NCBI GenBank assembly: GCA_021794575.1
Contig: JAJYQO010000039.1
Location: forward strand, 7,160 to 71,159
Origin: Pseudomonadota bacterium
GTDB lineage: Bacteria > Pseudomonadota > Gammaproteobacteria > Xanthomonadales > Rhodanobacteraceae
Direction of reading: 5' to 3'
Length of the DNA: 64,000 nucleotides
The position numbers and the translations under genes are program-made. Shown here one piece after another: positions 62,542 through 64,000 of this stretch. The notes below the pieces were generated by a model. That model saw only the letters and a list, made by a program, of their open reading frames with translations, ran no database searches and had not been told where the DNA came from. The stretch's first letter is position 1. Each line of letters begins with the position of its first letter.

Positions 62542-63677
62542 GGCGCGTCTCGGGGCGGCTCACGCGGCGCAGCGGTGTCGTCCGGCGCCGGCGCGGCCGG
62601 CGCGACGCCATTAGGCGCGCGCGCATACAGGGTACTGGCGATGTAGCGCTCGTGCGCATAGCGCAGCAGCACCACCGCGACCGCCGCCAACGGCAGCGCC
62701 ACCAGCACACCGAAGAACCCGAACAACTGAGCGCCGGCCAGCACCGCGAACATCACCGCCACCGGATGCAGACCGATCTTGTCGCCCACCAGCTTGGGCA
62801 CCAGCACGTAGCTCTCCAGCAATTGACCGGCGCCGAACACGCACAACACCAGCACCAGATGCAGCCAGTCCACGCCGTACTGCACCAGCACCGCAATCAG
62901 CGCCGCAATCAGTCCGGTGATGAATCCCAGGTAAGGCACGAAGCTGACCAGCCCGGCGGCAATGCCGATCAGCGGGCCCAGGCCTAGCTGCGCCACAAAC
63001 GCCAGCGCCAGCGCGTAATACACGCCGAGCCCCAGCATCACCAGCAGCTGGCCCTTGAAGAACGAGCCCAGCACGGCGTCGGACTCGCGCGCCAGCCGCG
63101 TCAATGTGGGTTCGACCGGGCGCGGCAGCAGTTCGCGCACGCGCGCCACCAGCACGTCCCAGTCGCGCAACAGGTAGAAGAACACCACCGGCACCAACAC
63201 CAAGTTGGTGGCCCACTCCAGCAGTACCAGACCGGAGCGCGTGACGTGGCCCAGCAGCGTGGCGGCGAAACCGCCGGCCTGCTGCCAGTGTTGTTGCAGC
63301 AGCGCAATCACATGCTGCGGATCGAAGGTTTCCGGCGCCAGGCGCAGGTGCCGCTGCAACCACGGTGTCGCGGTGTCGCGAAACCACACCAGCGCCGCCG
63401 GCAACGCCGCGATCAGGCGCGCGAATTGATGCTCGAGCAACGGCAGCAGGATGGCCAGCAAACCGATCAGCGTCAGGCTGAACATCACGAACACCAGCGT
63501 CACCGCCAGCGTTCGCGACATGCGCCGCTCGAGCCGGTCGGCCAGCGGATCGGCGATATACGCCAGCAGCGCGGCCAATGCGAACGGCGTCAGCACCGGC
63601 GCCAGCAGCCACAGCACGTAGCCGACCACCGCGGCCAGCAGCGCGAGTTGCAGGCGATACAGCGCTTCCTGACCCAT
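62538..63677 (-). CDS. AI-2E family transporter
   Basis: LAALLAYIADPLADRLERR, GSFFKGQLLVMLGLGVYYALALAFVAQLGLGPLIGIAAGLVSFVPYLGFITGLIAALIAVLVQYG. Confidence 0.94.
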   Translation of the reverse strand: MGQEALYRLQLALLAAVVGYVLWLLAPVLTPFALAALLAYIADPLADRLERRMSRTLAVTLVFVMFSLTLIGLLAILLPLLEHQFARLIAALPAALVWFRDTATPWLQRHLRLAPETFDPQHVIALLQQHWQQAGGFAATLLGHVTRSGLVLLEWATNLVLVPVVFFYLLRDWDVLVARVRELLPRPVEPTLTRLARESDAVLGSFFKGQLLVMLGLGVYYALALAFVAQLGLGPLIGIAAGLVSFVPYLGFITGLIAALIAVLVQYGVDWLHLVLVLCVFGAGQLLESYVLVPKLVGDKIGLHPVAVMFAVLAGAQLFGFFGVLVALPLAAVAVVLLRYAHERYIASTLYARAPNGVAPAAPAPDDTAAPREPPRDAP

Positions 63678-64000
63678 CAGTGCACTCCTTTCAGCCGCCG
63701 GATGCGGCGCGCGCGCGCGCCCCAACGCAGCACGTAGTCGAGCCCGCTGGCCACGGTCAGCGTGCCCACTGCCCAGGCCGGACCGCGCAGCGGCAGGAAC
63801 TGTACGGCGGGCGACCACACCAGCGTCACCAGCACCGCGAGCAGGAAGGCGATCTGCGCCAGTGTGTTCAGCTTGGACAGCAGGCTGGGACGCACCGTCA
63901 GCGGCCCCAGCAGCATGCGCCAGGCCAGCGCACCGGCAACGATCACCACGTCGCGCGCCAGTACCAGCAGGGTCAACAGCAGCGGCACCGCACCGACATA
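63677..64000 (-). CDS. CDP-alcohol phosphatidyltransferase family protein, 5' end beyond the window
   Basis: VLARDVVIVAGALAWRMLLGPLTVRPSLLSKLNTLAQI matches the C-terminal pattern of this family; the frame stays open to the window edge. Confidence 0.75.
   Translation of the reverse strand, partial: YVGAVPLLLTLLVLARDVVIVAGALAWRMLLGPLTVRPSLLSKLNTLAQIAFLLAVLVTLVWSPAVQFLPLRGPAWAVGTLTVASGLDYVLRWGARARRIRRLKGVH

Overview
This is a high-GC gammaproteobacterial chromosomal window that looks like Xanthomonadales/Rhodanobacteraceae, judged from gene content and gene order. Most of it is conserved housekeeping sequence: folC-SPOR-cvpA-purF, tilS, xseB-ispA, pmbA/darP, qmcA-nfeD, proS, gltX, purEK, nadC, sspAB-petABC, miaB, phoH-ybeY-corC and hda. 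I annotated about 60 protein genes, one tRNA-Asn(GUU) and two convincing intrinsic terminators. Long antisense ORFs in the supplied track are treated as GC-skew artefacts. The observations most worth a second look are: (1) an H-NS-family gene enclosed by two nearly identical 141-bp inverted repeats, each folding into several consecutive hairpins (31441-31581 and 32085-32225); (2) a DUF4105 membrane protein translationally coupled to corC, in the position where lnt sits in E. coli, which may be an Lnb-type lipoprotein N-acyltransferase replacement; (3) a shared GTTAG-N4-TTGTTA-like motif upstream of three outer-membrane protein genes; (4) a perfect (ACAGCG)6 tract encoding a Thr-Ala linker in a sulfotransferase, and a strong terminator placed 11 nt before a second sulfotransferase gene; (5) a ClC channel gene coupled to hutI and divergent from hutF; (6) an inverted repeat spanning the phoH/ybeY junction. 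No computation or database search was run. Family calls come from recognising protein motifs by eye.
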